A DNA stretch of 64,000 nucleotides from an uncultured Prevotellaceae bacterium (GTDB taxonomy: Bacteria > Bacteroidota > Bacteroidia > Bacteroidales > Bacteroidaceae). Each line of letters opens with the position of its first letter. Within the stretch, counting starts at the first letter, position 1. The stretch is taken from assembly GCA_902799905.1 (NCBI GenBank), contig CADCCB010000003.1, positions 46,729 to 110,728 of the forward strand. The letters run 5' to 3'. Of the stretch, positions 46,281 to 56,005 are shown in pieces. The notes beneath the pieces were generated by a model that saw only the letters and a list, made by a program, of their open reading frames with translations, was not told the DNA's origin and made no database searches. A program made the position numbers and the translations under genes.

Positions 46281-46299
46281 ATAAATCGTTTTCGAGGTG

Positions 46300-46307
46300 C
46301 AAAAATA
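46300..46307 (-). promoter_or_regulatory. -7 element for the exonuclease-rlmI-tilS unit
   Basis: Minus-strand TATTTTTG at 46300-46307, about 20 bases before the ATG. It is divergent from the ftsK promoter 44 bases away. Confidence 0.5.
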
Positions 46308-46350
46308 CAAAAAAAATGTGATTTTATGCCGATAACTGATTTTTTTCCGC

Positions 46351-46358
46351 TACTTTTG
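46351..46358 (+). promoter_or_regulatory. -7 element for ftsK
   Basis: TACTTTTG at 46351-46358, with a leader of about 22 bases. The -33 sequence is poor. Confidence 0.5.
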
Positions 46359-46386
46359 CAGAAGAATTAACGTATGATTATAAAAA

Positions 46387-48879
46387 ATGGCAAAGAAATC
46401 GGAAAAAAAATCAGATAAAAAGGGTAAGAACAACGGTAGCCGTGGCGCAAAGACCTCCTTTATGGAGTCGCTAGGACTGACACGTGCCATGCAGTTATTC
46501 CAGAGTGATCGTCTCCATTTCCTGCTCGGTATTATCCTGTTGGCACTGGCCTTCTGCCTCTCTTGGTCGTTCGTGTCTTACTTTACCACAGGTGCGGCAG
46601 ATCAGAGTCTTATTGTTGACGGTGACGTAGCCAATGAGGGGTCCAAATACTTGAACTCTTGTGGTAGTTTGGGTGCGCATGCCGCCTATTTCTTCATGAA
46701 TCGTTGCTTTGGCCTCGCCGCCTTTGGTGTGCCTCTGTTCTTGTTTTTGGTGGCATTGACACTGATGCAGGCTTATCGTCCCAAACTGATGAAGTGGTTC
46801 CTGTGCATCGCCATCCTCATGGTTTGGCTGTCAATGACGTTGGCAGAGTTTGTGACACCCCTTTTCCCAGACCTTCATTTTATCTTGGGTGGCTTCCACG
46901 GACAGAATGCCTGCGAGTTCATCAAGCGTTTTGTGGGCGTGCCGGGATTGGTGGCCTTGTTGGGCATCGTTGCTCTGTTGTTCCTGATGTATGTAAGTAA
47001 CGAGACTATCGTGTGGATACGCAATGTGCTTAATCCTAGAAGAATTTTCGACAAGGTCAAGTTCACCGTTAGCACATCCAATACTGATGAAGAAGGCGGC
47101 TCGTCATACGAGAATCTCATTGAGACAAACGAAGATCCTGTCGTTTTCGATGATCCCGAACCGCAGACAGTTGACTTCGGGCAGGAAGAGAAAGACACGA
47201 CGGAGGAAACAGAAGGCGAGGAGAGTGGTCACGAGGTGGTGAAGCCCGTTAAGAACAGTGAGCCCCCTGCAGACCCCGATTTGGAAGTTGAGGTGGCCGA
47301 CGATGTTGAAAAGGCTGACAGCGATGAACTACAGACTGCGACGGCACTTGATGATATGGAGCCCTATGACCCCAAGCGTGACTTGGAGAACTACCACTAT
47401 CCGACGCTCGACCTGCTGAAGTCCTATCCCGACGACGGCAAACCCTATATTGATATGGCCGAGCAGAATGCCAATAAAAACCGCATCGTAGACGTATTGC
47501 GCACCTTCGGCGTGGAGATCAGCAGCATCAAGGCTACGGTGGGACCCACCATCACGCTCTACGAGATTACTCCTGCCCAGGGCGTGCGTATTGCCAAGAT
47601 CCGCAATCTGGAGGACGATATTGCCTTGAGCCTAGCCGCCGAGGGTATCCGTATCATTGCGCCTATCCCTGGTCGTGGCACTATTGGTATAGAAGTGCCT
47701 AATGCGAAGAAGAATATGGTGTCGATGCGCAGCGTGCTCGACTCAAAGAAGTTCCAAGAGACCACGATGGACCTGCCTTGTGCGATGGGTAAGACCATCA
47801 CTAACGAGGTGTTCATGTTCGACTTGGCCAAGGCTCCCCACTTATTGGTTGCAGGTGCTACGGGGCAGGGTAAGTCGGTAGGCCTCAACGCCATACTTAC
47901 CTCTTTATTATATAAGAAACACCCGGCAGAACTGAAAATTGTGCTCGTTGACCCAAAGATGGTGGAGTTCAGCATCTACCGCAGCATAGACAAGCACTTC
48001 TTGGCCAAGGTTCCCGACGACAATGCCGATCCTATCATCACCGACACCTCGAAGGTCATCCGCACGCTACAGAGTCTATGTGTGGAGATGGACGCCCGCT
48101 ACGAACTGCTGATGGCTGCTGGCGAGCGTAATATCAAGGACTATAACCGCAAGTTTATTGCCCGTAAGTTGAATCCAGAAAAGGGACACCGCTATATGCC
48201 TTATATCGTGGTGGTTATCGACGAGTATGGCGACCTGATTATGACGGCTGGCAAGGAAATCGAACTTCCCATTGCCCGTATTGCCCAGAAGGCACGTGCC
48301 GTAGGTATCCACATGATCATCGCCACGCAGCGTCCTACAACCAACATTATCACGGGTACCATCAAGGCCAACTTCCCTGCACGTATCGCCTTTAGGGTCA
48401 GCCAGGGCATCGACTCGAAGACTATCCTCGACCGCATGGGAGCCCAGCAACTCATCGGACGCGGTGACATGCTTTATCTACAGGGTAACGATCCCGTGCG
48501 TGTGCAATGTGCCTTTGTCGATACGCCAGAAGTGGACGACATCAATCAATACATTGCCCAGCAACAAGGATATCTTGAGACATTCGAACTGCCTGAGCCT
48601 CCAGTTGGCGATGGTGATGACATTAGCAGTACCAACGATGCAGACCTAAGCCGTCTTGACCCGATGTTCGATGATGCGGCACGTCTGATTGTCAGCACCC
48701 AACAGGGCTCTACCTCACTCATTCAGCGTAAGTTCTCTATCGGCTACAACCGTGCTGGTCGTCTGATGGACCAGTTGGAGAAAGCAGGTATCGTAGGGCA
48801 GGCTCACGGCTCGAAACCGCGTGAGGTGCTCATTCAGGACGAGATGAGCCTGGATAATCTTTTGAATTCGTTACATTAA
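46387..48879 (+). CDS. ftsK: DNA translocase FtsK
   Basis: 830 residues. A Lys-rich tail, four to five membrane helices (about 35-215), an acidic linker (about 240-330), the motor domain with Walker A GATGQGKSVG (about 490) and Walker B VVVIDEYGDL (about 608-617), and a C-terminal gamma domain (about 760-830, SLIQRKFSIGYNRAGRLMDQLE) that reads polar DNA sequences. It pumps the chromosome terminus through the closing septum and activates XerCD. The sequence is complete. Confidence 0.96.
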   Translation: MAKKSEKKSDKKGKNNGSRGAKTSFMESLGLTRAMQLFQSDRLHFLLGIILLALAFCLSWSFVSYFTTGAADQSLIVDGDVANEGSKYLNSCGSLGAHAAYFFMNRCFGLAAFGVPLFLFLVALTLMQAYRPKLMKWFLCIAILMVWLSMTLAEFVTPLFPDLHFILGGFHGQNACEFIKRFVGVPGLVALLGIVALLFLMYVSNETIVWIRNVLNPRRIFDKVKFTVSTSNTDEEGGSSYENLIETNEDPVVFDDPEPQTVDFGQEEKDTTEETEGEESGHEVVKPVKNSEPPADPDLEVEVADDVEKADSDELQTATALDDMEPYDPKRDLENYHYPTLDLLKSYPDDGKPYIDMAEQNANKNRIVDVLRTFGVEISSIKATVGPTITLYEITPAQGVRIAKIRNLEDDIALSLAAEGIRIIAPIPGRGTIGIEVPNAKKNMVSMRSVLDSKKFQETTMDLPCAMGKTITNEVFMFDLAKAPHLLVAGATGQGKSVGLNAILTSLLYKKHPAELKIVLVDPKMVEFSIYRSIDKHFLAKVPDDNADPIITDTSKVIRTLQSLCVEMDARYELLMAAGERNIKDYNRKFIARKLNPEKGHRYMPYIVVVIDEYGDLIMTAGKEIELPIARIAQKARAVGIHMIIATQRPTTNIITGTIKANFPARIAFRVSQGIDSKTILDRMGAQQLIGRGDMLYLQGNDPVRVQCAFVDTPEVDDINQYIAQQQGYLETFELPEPPVGDGDDISSTNDADLSRLDPMFDDAARLIVSTQQGSTSLIQRKFSIGYNRAGRLMDQLEKAGIVGQAHGSKPREVLIQDEMSLDNLLNSLH

Positions 48880-48916
48880 GAAGTAATAGGTGAGTGGTTT
48901 AATTAGACTTTTTGAT

Positions 48917-49525
48917 ATGAAGAAGATATTTTGTGTGTTATTTATCTTGGTGGGGTGCCTGTCGTTTGGCTCCGTAAAGGCACAGACGGCTAAGCAGGTG
49001 CTCGATAAGTGCGCCGCAGTAGTTAGTGCTCGCGAAGGTGTGCAGGCTGACTTCTCGATGACCAGTGCCCAGTATGGTGATGCCAGCGGCCAGATTATGG
49101 TTAAGGGCAAGAAATTCATGGCCTCTACGACGGTGGCTTCGATGTGGTTCGATGGCCGAACGCTGTGGACCTATATGACGAGAAATAACGAGGTGAATGT
49201 GACCAATCCCAGCGAGACTCAGTTACAGGTGCTCAACCCCTATAATTTCATCACGATGTACAAGAAGGACTTTAAGTATACGATGACCCAGTCGGCCACA
49301 GCCTTCACTGTGCACCTGACCTCGACCGATGCCGCCCGCAAGGTGAAGGAGATGTTTATCACCGTTGACAAGAAGACCTATCATCCTACAGAGGTGAAAC
49401 TGCTGCAGAATCAGAAGTGGACTACCTTCACGATCTCGAACCTGAAGACAGTAAGACTGTCGGATGATAAGTTCCGCTTCAACTCACAGGACTTCCCTAG
49501 TGCTGAAGTAATAGACTTGCGCTGA
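48917..49525 (+). CDS. lolA: LolA-like outer-membrane lipoprotein carrier
   Basis: 202 residues with a signal peptide (about 1-24, ending VKAQ). The LolA/LolB-type half-barrel is suggested by ADFSMTS, GQIMVKGKKFMAS, MWFDGRTLWTYMTRNNEVNVTNP and the late FTISNLKTV. It would carry lipoproteins across the periplasm to the outer membrane. The frame opens 27 bases earlier without a signal, so ATG 48917 is used. Its stop overlaps the next start by one base (TGATG). Confidence 0.85.
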   Translation: MKKIFCVLFILVGCLSFGSVKAQTAKQVLDKCAAVVSAREGVQADFSMTSAQYGDASGQIMVKGKKFMASTTVASMWFDGRTLWTYMTRNNEVNVTNPSETQLQVLNPYNFITMYKKDFKYTMTQSATAFTVHLTSTDAARKVKEMFITVDKKTYHPTEVKLLQNQKWTTFTISNLKTVRLSDDKFRFNSQDFPSAEVIDLR

Positions 49526-51012
49526 TGAACCGTTTACAACTCTTTCTCCTGCTGCGCCGCCACAATACGTTGGCTGTACGTCGAAGCCCTGCTTTGGAGC
49601 AGAGCATGGTGGCGCGTGTGTTGATGTTGCTGGGTGCTGGTTTCATGGTCATCTACCTCATCTTCTTGGGTACGATGATGGCGATTTTGGCTACTGATGA
49701 CCGTCAATATGGTCTGTTGTTGGCAATGATGCCATTTCTGTGGATGGTCATCGATTTTGGTCTCCGCTTTGCCGTCCAGCAGACACCAGCCATGTTTGCA
49801 AAGCCCTATCTGCTGCAGCCGATGCCCTTTGGTGCGGTAATCGAGAATTTCCTTGTCAATACACTTGTCACGGGTCATAATTGGGTGTGGCTAGCGCTAC
49901 TGTTGCCTTATGCCATCATCGTCTTCTTTGGAGGTGCTACGTTGTTAGAAGCCATAGGCATCGTATTCTGTGGAATGGTGCTTATCCTAGCCAACAGTCA
50001 GTTCTACTTGATGGTGCGCACGCTTGTAGGGCGTTCGTTGCTATGGTGGGTGCTACCTATTGTCGCTTACGGTTCGTTGTGGTTGACACTTGTCATCGAC
50101 GAAGACCTGTTTGAGAAGTTGATGGATGGTTTTAGTGATGCCTGCGTCGCCTGGTGGTTCCCTCTAGTGTGTATCGCTCTTCTGGTTATGCTCTTCATGC
50201 TTAACCGTTGGATGCAACTGCGCTATGTGCGTGAGGAGATAGGGCGTCTGGAAAAGAAAGAGGCCGCTATGAAGCATGTCACCAAGTTCACGTTCCTGGA
50301 GCGTTTTGGCTTGACGGGAGAATACCTGAAACTTGAGATCAAGTCTATTATGCGCAACAAGGCCATCCGTTCTCGTGTCATCATGAGTGTCACCCTCATA
50401 GTCGTATTTACGCTACTAGTGTCTTATACCTCTATATATGACGGGCGCACGATGCTCAATTTCTGGTGTTTTTATTGCTTCGCTATCTATGGTGTCTCGG
50501 CAATGGTCAAGGTGATGGGTCCTGAAGGCAACTACATCGACCTTTTGCTGGTACACCACGAGAGCATCCTGTCGCTGCTGAAGGCGAAGTACTGGTTCCA
50601 TAGCATCATGCTTATCATTCCCTTCCTCTTGATGTTGCCTGCCGTCATTGCAGGGAAGTTTTCTTTGCTGATGATGTTTGCCTATATGTTTATCTGCTCA
50701 GGCATGCTCTATTTCATGCTCTTCCAGTTGGCTGTCTATAATAAACAGACTTTGCCGCTGAACTCGAAGATTACAGGCAAGAACTCGGTGGAGAATGGCA
50801 TGCAACTGGTTATCGAGATGCTGGCTTTGTTCCTGCCTCTTGCTCTTGTAGCCGCTATGGTGCTCCTTTTCGACGATACGACGGCCTATTGGACGCTGAT
50901 AGTCATTGGCTTGCTGTTCACCGTTACCCATCCCTTCTGGCTGCGCAATGTCTACTCTCGGATGATGAAACGTAAGTACGAGAATCTAGAGGGCTTCCAT
51001 GCCTCCAGATAG
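49525..51012 (+). CDS. DUF5687 family membrane protein (ABC-2-like permease)
   Basis: 495 residues with about ten to twelve hydrophobic segments. It resembles the DUF5687 group of Bacteroidetes, often paired with an ABC ATPase as an exporter permease. No ATPase gene is adjacent. The tight coupling to the lolA-like gene suggests an envelope role. Substrate unknown. Confidence 0.8.
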   Translation: MNRLQLFLLLRRHNTLAVRRSPALEQSMVARVLMLLGAGFMVIYLIFLGTMMAILATDDRQYGLLLAMMPFLWMVIDFGLRFAVQQTPAMFAKPYLLQPMPFGAVIENFLVNTLVTGHNWVWLALLLPYAIIVFFGGATLLEAIGIVFCGMVLILANSQFYLMVRTLVGRSLLWWVLPIVAYGSLWLTLVIDEDLFEKLMDGFSDACVAWWFPLVCIALLVMLFMLNRWMQLRYVREEIGRLEKKEAAMKHVTKFTFLERFGLTGEYLKLEIKSIMRNKAIRSRVIMSVTLIVVFTLLVSYTSIYDGRTMLNFWCFYCFAIYGVSAMVKVMGPEGNYIDLLLVHHESILSLLKAKYWFHSIMLIIPFLLMLPAVIAGKFSLLMMFAYMFICSGMLYFMLFQLAVYNKQTLPLNSKITGKNSVENGMQLVIEMLALFLPLALVAAMVLLFDDTTAYWTLIVIGLLFTVTHPFWLRNVYSRMMKRKYENLEGFHASR

Positions 51013-51068
51013 GTAATAGATAGATTTCAAATAAAAACAATTACTAACTGTTCTAATTCTAAAAACAA

Positions 51069-51431
51069 ATGATAAAAACTAAGATTTTGGCAGTTCTTGC
51101 GCTGCTGGCTGTTTCTTCTGCGGTATCTGCAGACAACGGTCAGGTGGTGACAGTCAATGGCAATACGGTTGCCAAGACTGTGACTAAGATGACCTTTGAA
51201 GGTGACAATGTCGTACTTCATTATGCTGACCAGTCTACCGAAACGGTTGACATGGGTAGTGTTGTGATTGTGTTTACTGTGGCAGATGCCATCAAAGCAC
51301 TTTCAGGAGAACCTGCTGATGCTCCCGTCAGTTACTATGACCTGAATGGGCGGCAACTGAAACAGGCTCCTCTTAAGGGTGGCTACATCATGAGGAAAGG
51401 CAACACGATGGTCAAACTCATAAAAAAGTAA
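51069..51431 (+). CDS. small secreted protein with Prevotella-type C-terminal tail
   Basis: 120 residues. Signal peptide (about 1-21, ending VSA), a short beta-rich segment (VVTVNGNTVAKTVTKMTF), and a tail (about 87-120, SYYDLNGRQLKQ...GGYIMRKGNTMVKLIKK) of the same type as the xylanase C-terminus. Almost half the protein is this tail. Function unknown. It lies six bases before the pectate lyase gene, so both are probably on one message. No TAnnTTTG box was found in the 56-base gap upstream. Confidence 0.75.
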   Translation: MIKTKILAVLALLAVSSAVSADNGQVVTVNGNTVAKTVTKMTFEGDNVVLHYADQSTETVDMGSVVIVFTVADAIKALSGEPADAPVSYYDLNGRQLKQAPLKGGYIMRKGNTMVKLIKK

Positions 51432-51437
51432 ACGACC

Positions 51438-54281
51438 ATGAAAAAGTCTATATTATGTGTGATGATGGCCATGATGGCCCTCATAGCCAATGCTCAGTCA
51501 TGGAACTTTGCCACAGTTAGCGACTCAGACATTGAATTGCTGAATAGTGAGAACTCTGGGTGGACTCATGATACCGCTAGTGGTAACGATCGTTACAATA
51601 TTGCCTCTGACATTGAAAACCAACCTATGGCAGTTGCAGGTACTGAACTTGAGTATGCCAAGGGCCTGCTTTTCACTGCTTTAAGTGGTAACCTACGTGT
51701 GGATGTGAAAGGAAAACGTATGTGGCTTGGCGGTTCTTCAAAAGTGGTGATACCCAATGTCGCTGCCTATAAGGTGGTGAAAGTCATTGCTAAGTCCTCA
51801 AAGAGTGGTGAGGCTCGCGGCCTGAATGTTTCTGAGAATGTTAAGCCCGTCTCAGGAAAGTTTAATGACGTTAGCGCTGATCAAGTCATCAACGTGGGTG
51901 AAGTACAAACGACGGGTGATGTGGAACTGACGTGCAACGGTGCTATGTATATTTACGAGATATCCATAGAGGATGTCGATACGGATGATGAAGATGACGA
52001 CACGCCAGACCCCACGCCTGTACCTTCACTGAAAGACAATTCAACGTCTGCCAACGCTTCGAAGAATCAGGTTGTCATCAATACCGTAACCTACGGTCCC
52101 CGTTATTTTAATACTGACGAGGTGACTAGCATTGATGTGGACGATAAAAACGCCATCACAGTAAAACAGGTTGCTGGCGACTATACCTATCAGGATGCTA
52201 TCTCAGAAATCAAGTTCCGTAAGGCTAGCAGTGGCCAGAGTGGTGTCATTGAAAATGTAGATGGCAAGGTGAAAATTACTGAGGCTAAGGGCTGGTTTGA
52301 GTCTGCCTATGTGAAGTTTGAACCGTTTGCAGGTGCCAAGACTTATAATGTATATATAAAAGGTGGCAACTATGCAGAATACACAAAGATTGACGAACAG
52401 TTAGTTCGTAACTATGGTACTTATGGGCGTGCCGACATGCTTGGCTTGGTTGCTGCTGGCGATTACGCCATCAAGGTGGTTCCTGTGAACGAGGCTGGCA
52501 TGGAGATGACAGAGAATGCTAACGAGGTAACGGCTCTTGCTGCCGTCAACTACGATCGTTCCGGCTTTGCCCACAAGGGAAGAACAGAAGGCGTTGGTGC
52601 CTATAATAACGATGGTTCGTTGAAGGTAGGTGCCCATGTGGTATATGTCACAAAGAACAATGCCAAGACTGTAAGCCTGGATATTGCTACCAATAGCAAT
52701 GGAAAGACAGCAACCTATACAGGTTTCCAACAGATTATTTATGGTTACCAGAAAGGCGACAACAATGGTAGTTATGAGAAAGCCCCACTTTGTATCCGTA
52801 TTATCGGTACCATCTCTGCCAGCGATTGTGACGAGTTCCTTAGTTCAGCAGAAGGTATACAGATCAAGGGTGCAAAGTCCTATATGCCAATGAACATCAC
52901 TATTGAGGGCGTGGGCGATGATGCCACCACCACAGGCTTCGGTTTCCTTATTCGCAGTGCCGCCAGTATCGAACTGCGTAACTTCGCCAATATGCTTTGC
53001 ATGGACGATGCAGTCAGCATTGATACCGACAATTCGAATATATGGGTACACAACCTCGACCTTTTCTATGGCAACACTGGAGGTGATGCCGACCAGGCAA
53101 AGGGCGATGGAACCATTGACATGAAGGGTGACTCGAAGTATATCACCATTAGTTACAACCACCTTTGGGATAGTGGTAAGGCTTCTCTTTGCGGTATGAA
53201 GAGCGAAAGTGGCCCCAACTGGATTACCTACCATCACAATTGGTTCGACCACTCTGACTCTCGCCATCCGCGAATTCGCACGATGAGCGTACATGTTTAC
53301 AACAACTACTATGACGGCAATGCCAAGTATGGTGTTGGTGCTGCTTATCGAAGCAACGCCTTTGTAGAGAAAAATTATTTCCGCAACTGTAAATATCCCA
53401 TGCTGATTTCCAAACAGGGCAGTGATGTGGCTACGGATGCCAAGGGAACATTTTCTGGTGAGGATGGTGGTATGATCAAGTCGTTTGACAATAAGATAAT
53501 TGGTGCTATCCGTTATACTACTTATCAGCAGAATGCGACAGAGTTTGATGCCTATGAGGCTAATTCACGCGATGAGCAGGTTCCTTCTTCTGTGATTGCT
53601 AAGCAGGGTGGCCGTGGCTACGACAATTTCGATACCGATGCCTCGTTATTCTATACTTATGAACCAGATGTTGCTGACGAAGTTCCTTCCATCGTTACGG
53701 GCTGGCTTGGTGCTGGCCGTATGAACCACGGTGACTTCCAATGGGTTTTCGACAATGCCACAGAGGATGCTAATTATGCTGTGATTGCTGGACTCAAGTC
53801 TGCTCTGCAAAGTTATAAGACCACTCTTGTAGGTATCTTTGGTGACGAGAATGCTCAAAGTGGTGAACAGGGTAGTGACAATCCTGGTGGTGACCAAGGT
53901 GGTGAGCAGGGAGGCGACCAAGGCGGTGAAGCCATTGAGGGTACGGTGTTGTGTACATTTGAAACGAATGCCCCCTCTAGTAGTTTGTTTACAGTATCAG
54001 GGAATTATTCTAATAGTAAGGGAACTGCTACTGTAGATGAAAGAACATTGACTGTATGTCTGAAGATGGAGTCGTCTACGAGTGTAAAGTTCACGCTAAG
54101 TCAGTCAATGGTTATGACACTCTATTTCGCTAATTCAGAGACGGCAAGTATTAAAGTGGATGGTACAAAGAAGACTTCAACCACAAGTACATATAGTCAG
54201 ACGCTTGAAGCCGGTAGTCACGAGTTGACGAAGGCTGATTCTCGCAATCTCTTCGCTATCAAATTGGTACCTGTAGAGTAG
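51438..54281 (+). CDS. Pectate lyase, polysaccharide lyase family 1, multidomain
   Basis: 947 residues with a signal peptide (about 1-19, ANAQ). An N-terminal beta-rich module (20-175) ends in an acidic linker (about 178-195), followed by a fibronectin-like stretch (about 280-370). The PL1 beta-helix runs from about 375 to 740 with the calcium-binding region (DNSNIWVHNLDLF, DGTIDMKGDSKYITIS) and the catalytic Arg in SRHPRIRTMSVHVYNNYY. A Gly/Gln/Asp-rich linker (about 805-835) joins a C-terminal domain of about 110 residues. The enzyme cuts polygalacturonate by beta-elimination with calcium. It lacks the C-terminal tail seen on its small neighbour. Confidence 0.9.
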   Translation: MKKSILCVMMAMMALIANAQSWNFATVSDSDIELLNSENSGWTHDTASGNDRYNIASDIENQPMAVAGTELEYAKGLLFTALSGNLRVDVKGKRMWLGGSSKVVIPNVAAYKVVKVIAKSSKSGEARGLNVSENVKPVSGKFNDVSADQVINVGEVQTTGDVELTCNGAMYIYEISIEDVDTDDEDDDTPDPTPVPSLKDNSTSANASKNQVVINTVTYGPRYFNTDEVTSIDVDDKNAITVKQVAGDYTYQDAISEIKFRKASSGQSGVIENVDGKVKITEAKGWFESAYVKFEPFAGAKTYNVYIKGGNYAEYTKIDEQLVRNYGTYGRADMLGLVAAGDYAIKVVPVNEAGMEMTENANEVTALAAVNYDRSGFAHKGRTEGVGAYNNDGSLKVGAHVVYVTKNNAKTVSLDIATNSNGKTATYTGFQQIIYGYQKGDNNGSYEKAPLCIRIIGTISASDCDEFLSSAEGIQIKGAKSYMPMNITIEGVGDDATTTGFGFLIRSAASIELRNFANMLCMDDAVSIDTDNSNIWVHNLDLFYGNTGGDADQAKGDGTIDMKGDSKYITISYNHLWDSGKASLCGMKSESGPNWITYHHNWFDHSDSRHPRIRTMSVHVYNNYYDGNAKYGVGAAYRSNAFVEKNYFRNCKYPMLISKQGSDVATDAKGTFSGEDGGMIKSFDNKIIGAIRYTTYQQNATEFDAYEANSRDEQVPSSVIAKQGGRGYDNFDTDASLFYTYEPDVADEVPSIVTGWLGAGRMNHGDFQWVFDNATEDANYAVIAGLKSALQSYKTTLVGIFGDENAQSGEQGSDNPGGDQGGEQGGDQGGEAIEGTVLCTFETNAPSSSLFTVSGNYSNSKGTATVDERTLTVCLKMESSTSVKFTLSQSMVMTLYFANSETASIKVDGTKKTSTTSTYSQTLEAGSHELTKADSRNLFAIKLVPVE

Positions 54282-54295
54282 GACGGGTGCCATTA

Positions 54296-54345
54296 ACTAC
54301 GGGTTGTCCTAAAACATATTGTTGGGGACAGCCCGTGGTTTATTT
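54296..54345 (+). terminator. terminator after the pectate lyase
   Basis: ACTACGGGTTGTCC (54296-54309) pairs with GGACAGCCCGTGGT (54326-54339) with two G-U pairs, then TTATTTATTA. It separates the lyase from the leucine operon promoter. Confidence 0.8.
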
Positions 54346-54418
54346 ATTACAAATTAAAACAATAATTCTAGAAATAATTAAAAAATAAAACTATATTGAT
54401 AAAAATTCTTACGATTTA

Positions 54419-54449
54419 TTTGTTTATTAAGAAAAAAGACGTACCTTTG
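54419..54449 (+). promoter_or_regulatory. promoter of the leucine operon
   Basis: TTTG (54419-54422), 19 bases, TACCTTTG (54442-54449). The leader of about 45 bases has no leucine-rich peptide or attenuator stem. Confidence 0.75.
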
Positions 54450-54499
54450 CACTCTCAAATAGAGTAAGCAATTATTTTAAGGTATAAAGATTAAGAAAC

Positions 54500-56005
54500 A
54501 TGAGCGACAGATTGTACATTTTCGACACGACGCTGCGCGATGGTGAACAGGTGCCAGGTTGCCAGTTGAACACCATTGAGAAGATTCAGGTTGCCAAGGC
54601 ACTGGAGCAGTTGGGTGTTGATGTGATTGAGGCAGGATTCCCTATCAGTAGTCCCGGCGACTACCATTCAGTTATTGAGATTTCGAAGGCTGTGACGTGG
54701 CCTACTATTTGTGCACTGACCCGTGCCGTAGAGCGCGATATCGATGTGGCTGCTGAAGCGCTTCAGTATGCAAAACGCAAGCGCATCCATACGGGTATTG
54801 GTACCAGCGATTCACATATTAAATATAAGTTCAATGCCACCCGCGAGGAGATTATCGAGCGGGCTATTGCTGCCGTTAAATATGCCCGTAAGTATGTAGA
54901 TGACGTGGAGTTCTATGCCGAGGATGCTGGCCGTACGGACAATGAGTATCTGGCACGTGTGGTCGAAGCCGTCATCAAGGCTGGTGCAACTGTCGTGAAC
55001 ATCCCTGATACCACTGGTTACTGCCTGCCTGATGAGTTTGGCGGAAAGATTAAGTATCTGATGGAGCATGTCGATAACATAGATCGCGCCATCATCTCCA
55101 CCCACTGTCATAATGATTTGGGAATGGCTACAGCCAACACATTGGAGGGGGTCCTGAACGGTGCCCGTCAGGTGGAGGTGACAATCAACGGCATCGGTGA
55201 GCGTGCTGGCAACACGTCACTTGAGGAGATTGCCATGATTCTGAAGTGTCACAAGGGTATCAATATCGACACCAATATCAACACGCATAAGATATATCCC
55301 ACGTCTCGCCTCGTGTCGTCGCTGATGAATATGCCCGTTCAGCCCAATAAGGCTGTGGTGGGACGCAATGCTTTTGCTCACAGTAGTGGTATACACCAGG
55401 ACGGCGTGTTGAAGAATGTGCAGACCTACGAGATCATGGATCCTAAGGATGTGGGTATCGACGACAACTCAATAGTGCTCACTGCCCGTAGCGGACGAGC
55501 CGCCTTGAAGCATCGTCTCCACGTGAATGGTGTCGATGTGAGTGACGAAGGCAAGATTGACAAGATCTATGAAAAGTTCCTGCAACTGGCAGATCAGAAG
55601 AAGGAGGTGAGTGATGCCGACATACTGATGCTGGCAGGTGCCGATACTGCCGACCAGCATGCTGTTCGTCTCGACTTCCTACAGGTTACTTCAGGTAAGG
55701 GCGTGAAAAGTGTGGCCTCCATTGGCCTCGACATCAGCGGACAGAAGTTCGAGGCTGCTTCTTCAGGCAATGGTCCTGTTGATGCTGCTATCAAGGCCCT
55801 GAAGAAGATTATCATGAAGCAGATGACGCTGAAGGAATTTACTATCCAGGCCATCTCAAAAGGCTCTGACGATGTTGGTAAGGTGCACATGCAGGTGGAG
55901 TACGACGGTTCGTTGTACTATGGCTTTGGTGCCAACACTGATATTGTGACAGCTTCTGTGGAAGCCTATATTGACTGTATCAACAAATTCAAGAGAGCAG
56001 AATGA
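54500..56005 (+). CDS. leuA: 2-isopropylmalate synthase
   Basis: 501 residues. [13 protein letters not shown] (acetyl-CoA/metal motif), HCHNDLGMA (metal His), the NGIGERAGN signature and HSSGIHQDG are intact, followed by the C-terminal regulatory domain (about 380-500), which gives leucine feedback. It condenses acetyl-CoA with 2-oxoisovalerate. The leuC ATG overlaps its stop by four bases. Confidence 0.95.
   Translation: MSDRLYIFDTTLRDGEQVPGCQLNTIEKIQVAKALEQLGVDVIEAGFPISSPGDYHSVIEISKAVTWPTICALTRAVERDIDVAAEALQYAKRKRIHTGIGTSDSHIKYKFNATREEIIERAIAAVKYARKYVDDVEFYAEDAGRTDNEYLARVVEAVIKAGATVVNIPDTTGYCLPDEFGGKIKYLMEHVDNIDRAIISTHCHNDLGMATANTLEGVLNGARQVEVTINGIGERAGNTSLEEIAMILKCHKGINIDTNINTHKIYPTSRLVSSLMNMPVQPNKAVVGRNAFAHSSGIHQDGVLKNVQTYEIMDPKDVGIDDNSIVLTARSGRAALKHRLHVNGVDVSDEGKIDKIYEKFLQLADQKKEVSDADILMLAGADTADQHAVRLDFLQVTSGKGVKSVASIGLDISGQKFEAASSGNGPVDAAIKALKKIIMKQMTLKEFTIQAISKGSDDVGKVHMQVEYDGSLYYGFGANTDIVTASVEAYIDCINKFKRAE

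Noticed and set aside
53861-53945. GGTGGTGA-rich tract in the pectate lyase as a separate repeat element
   Set aside because: It is an ordinary in-frame Gly-rich domain linker.
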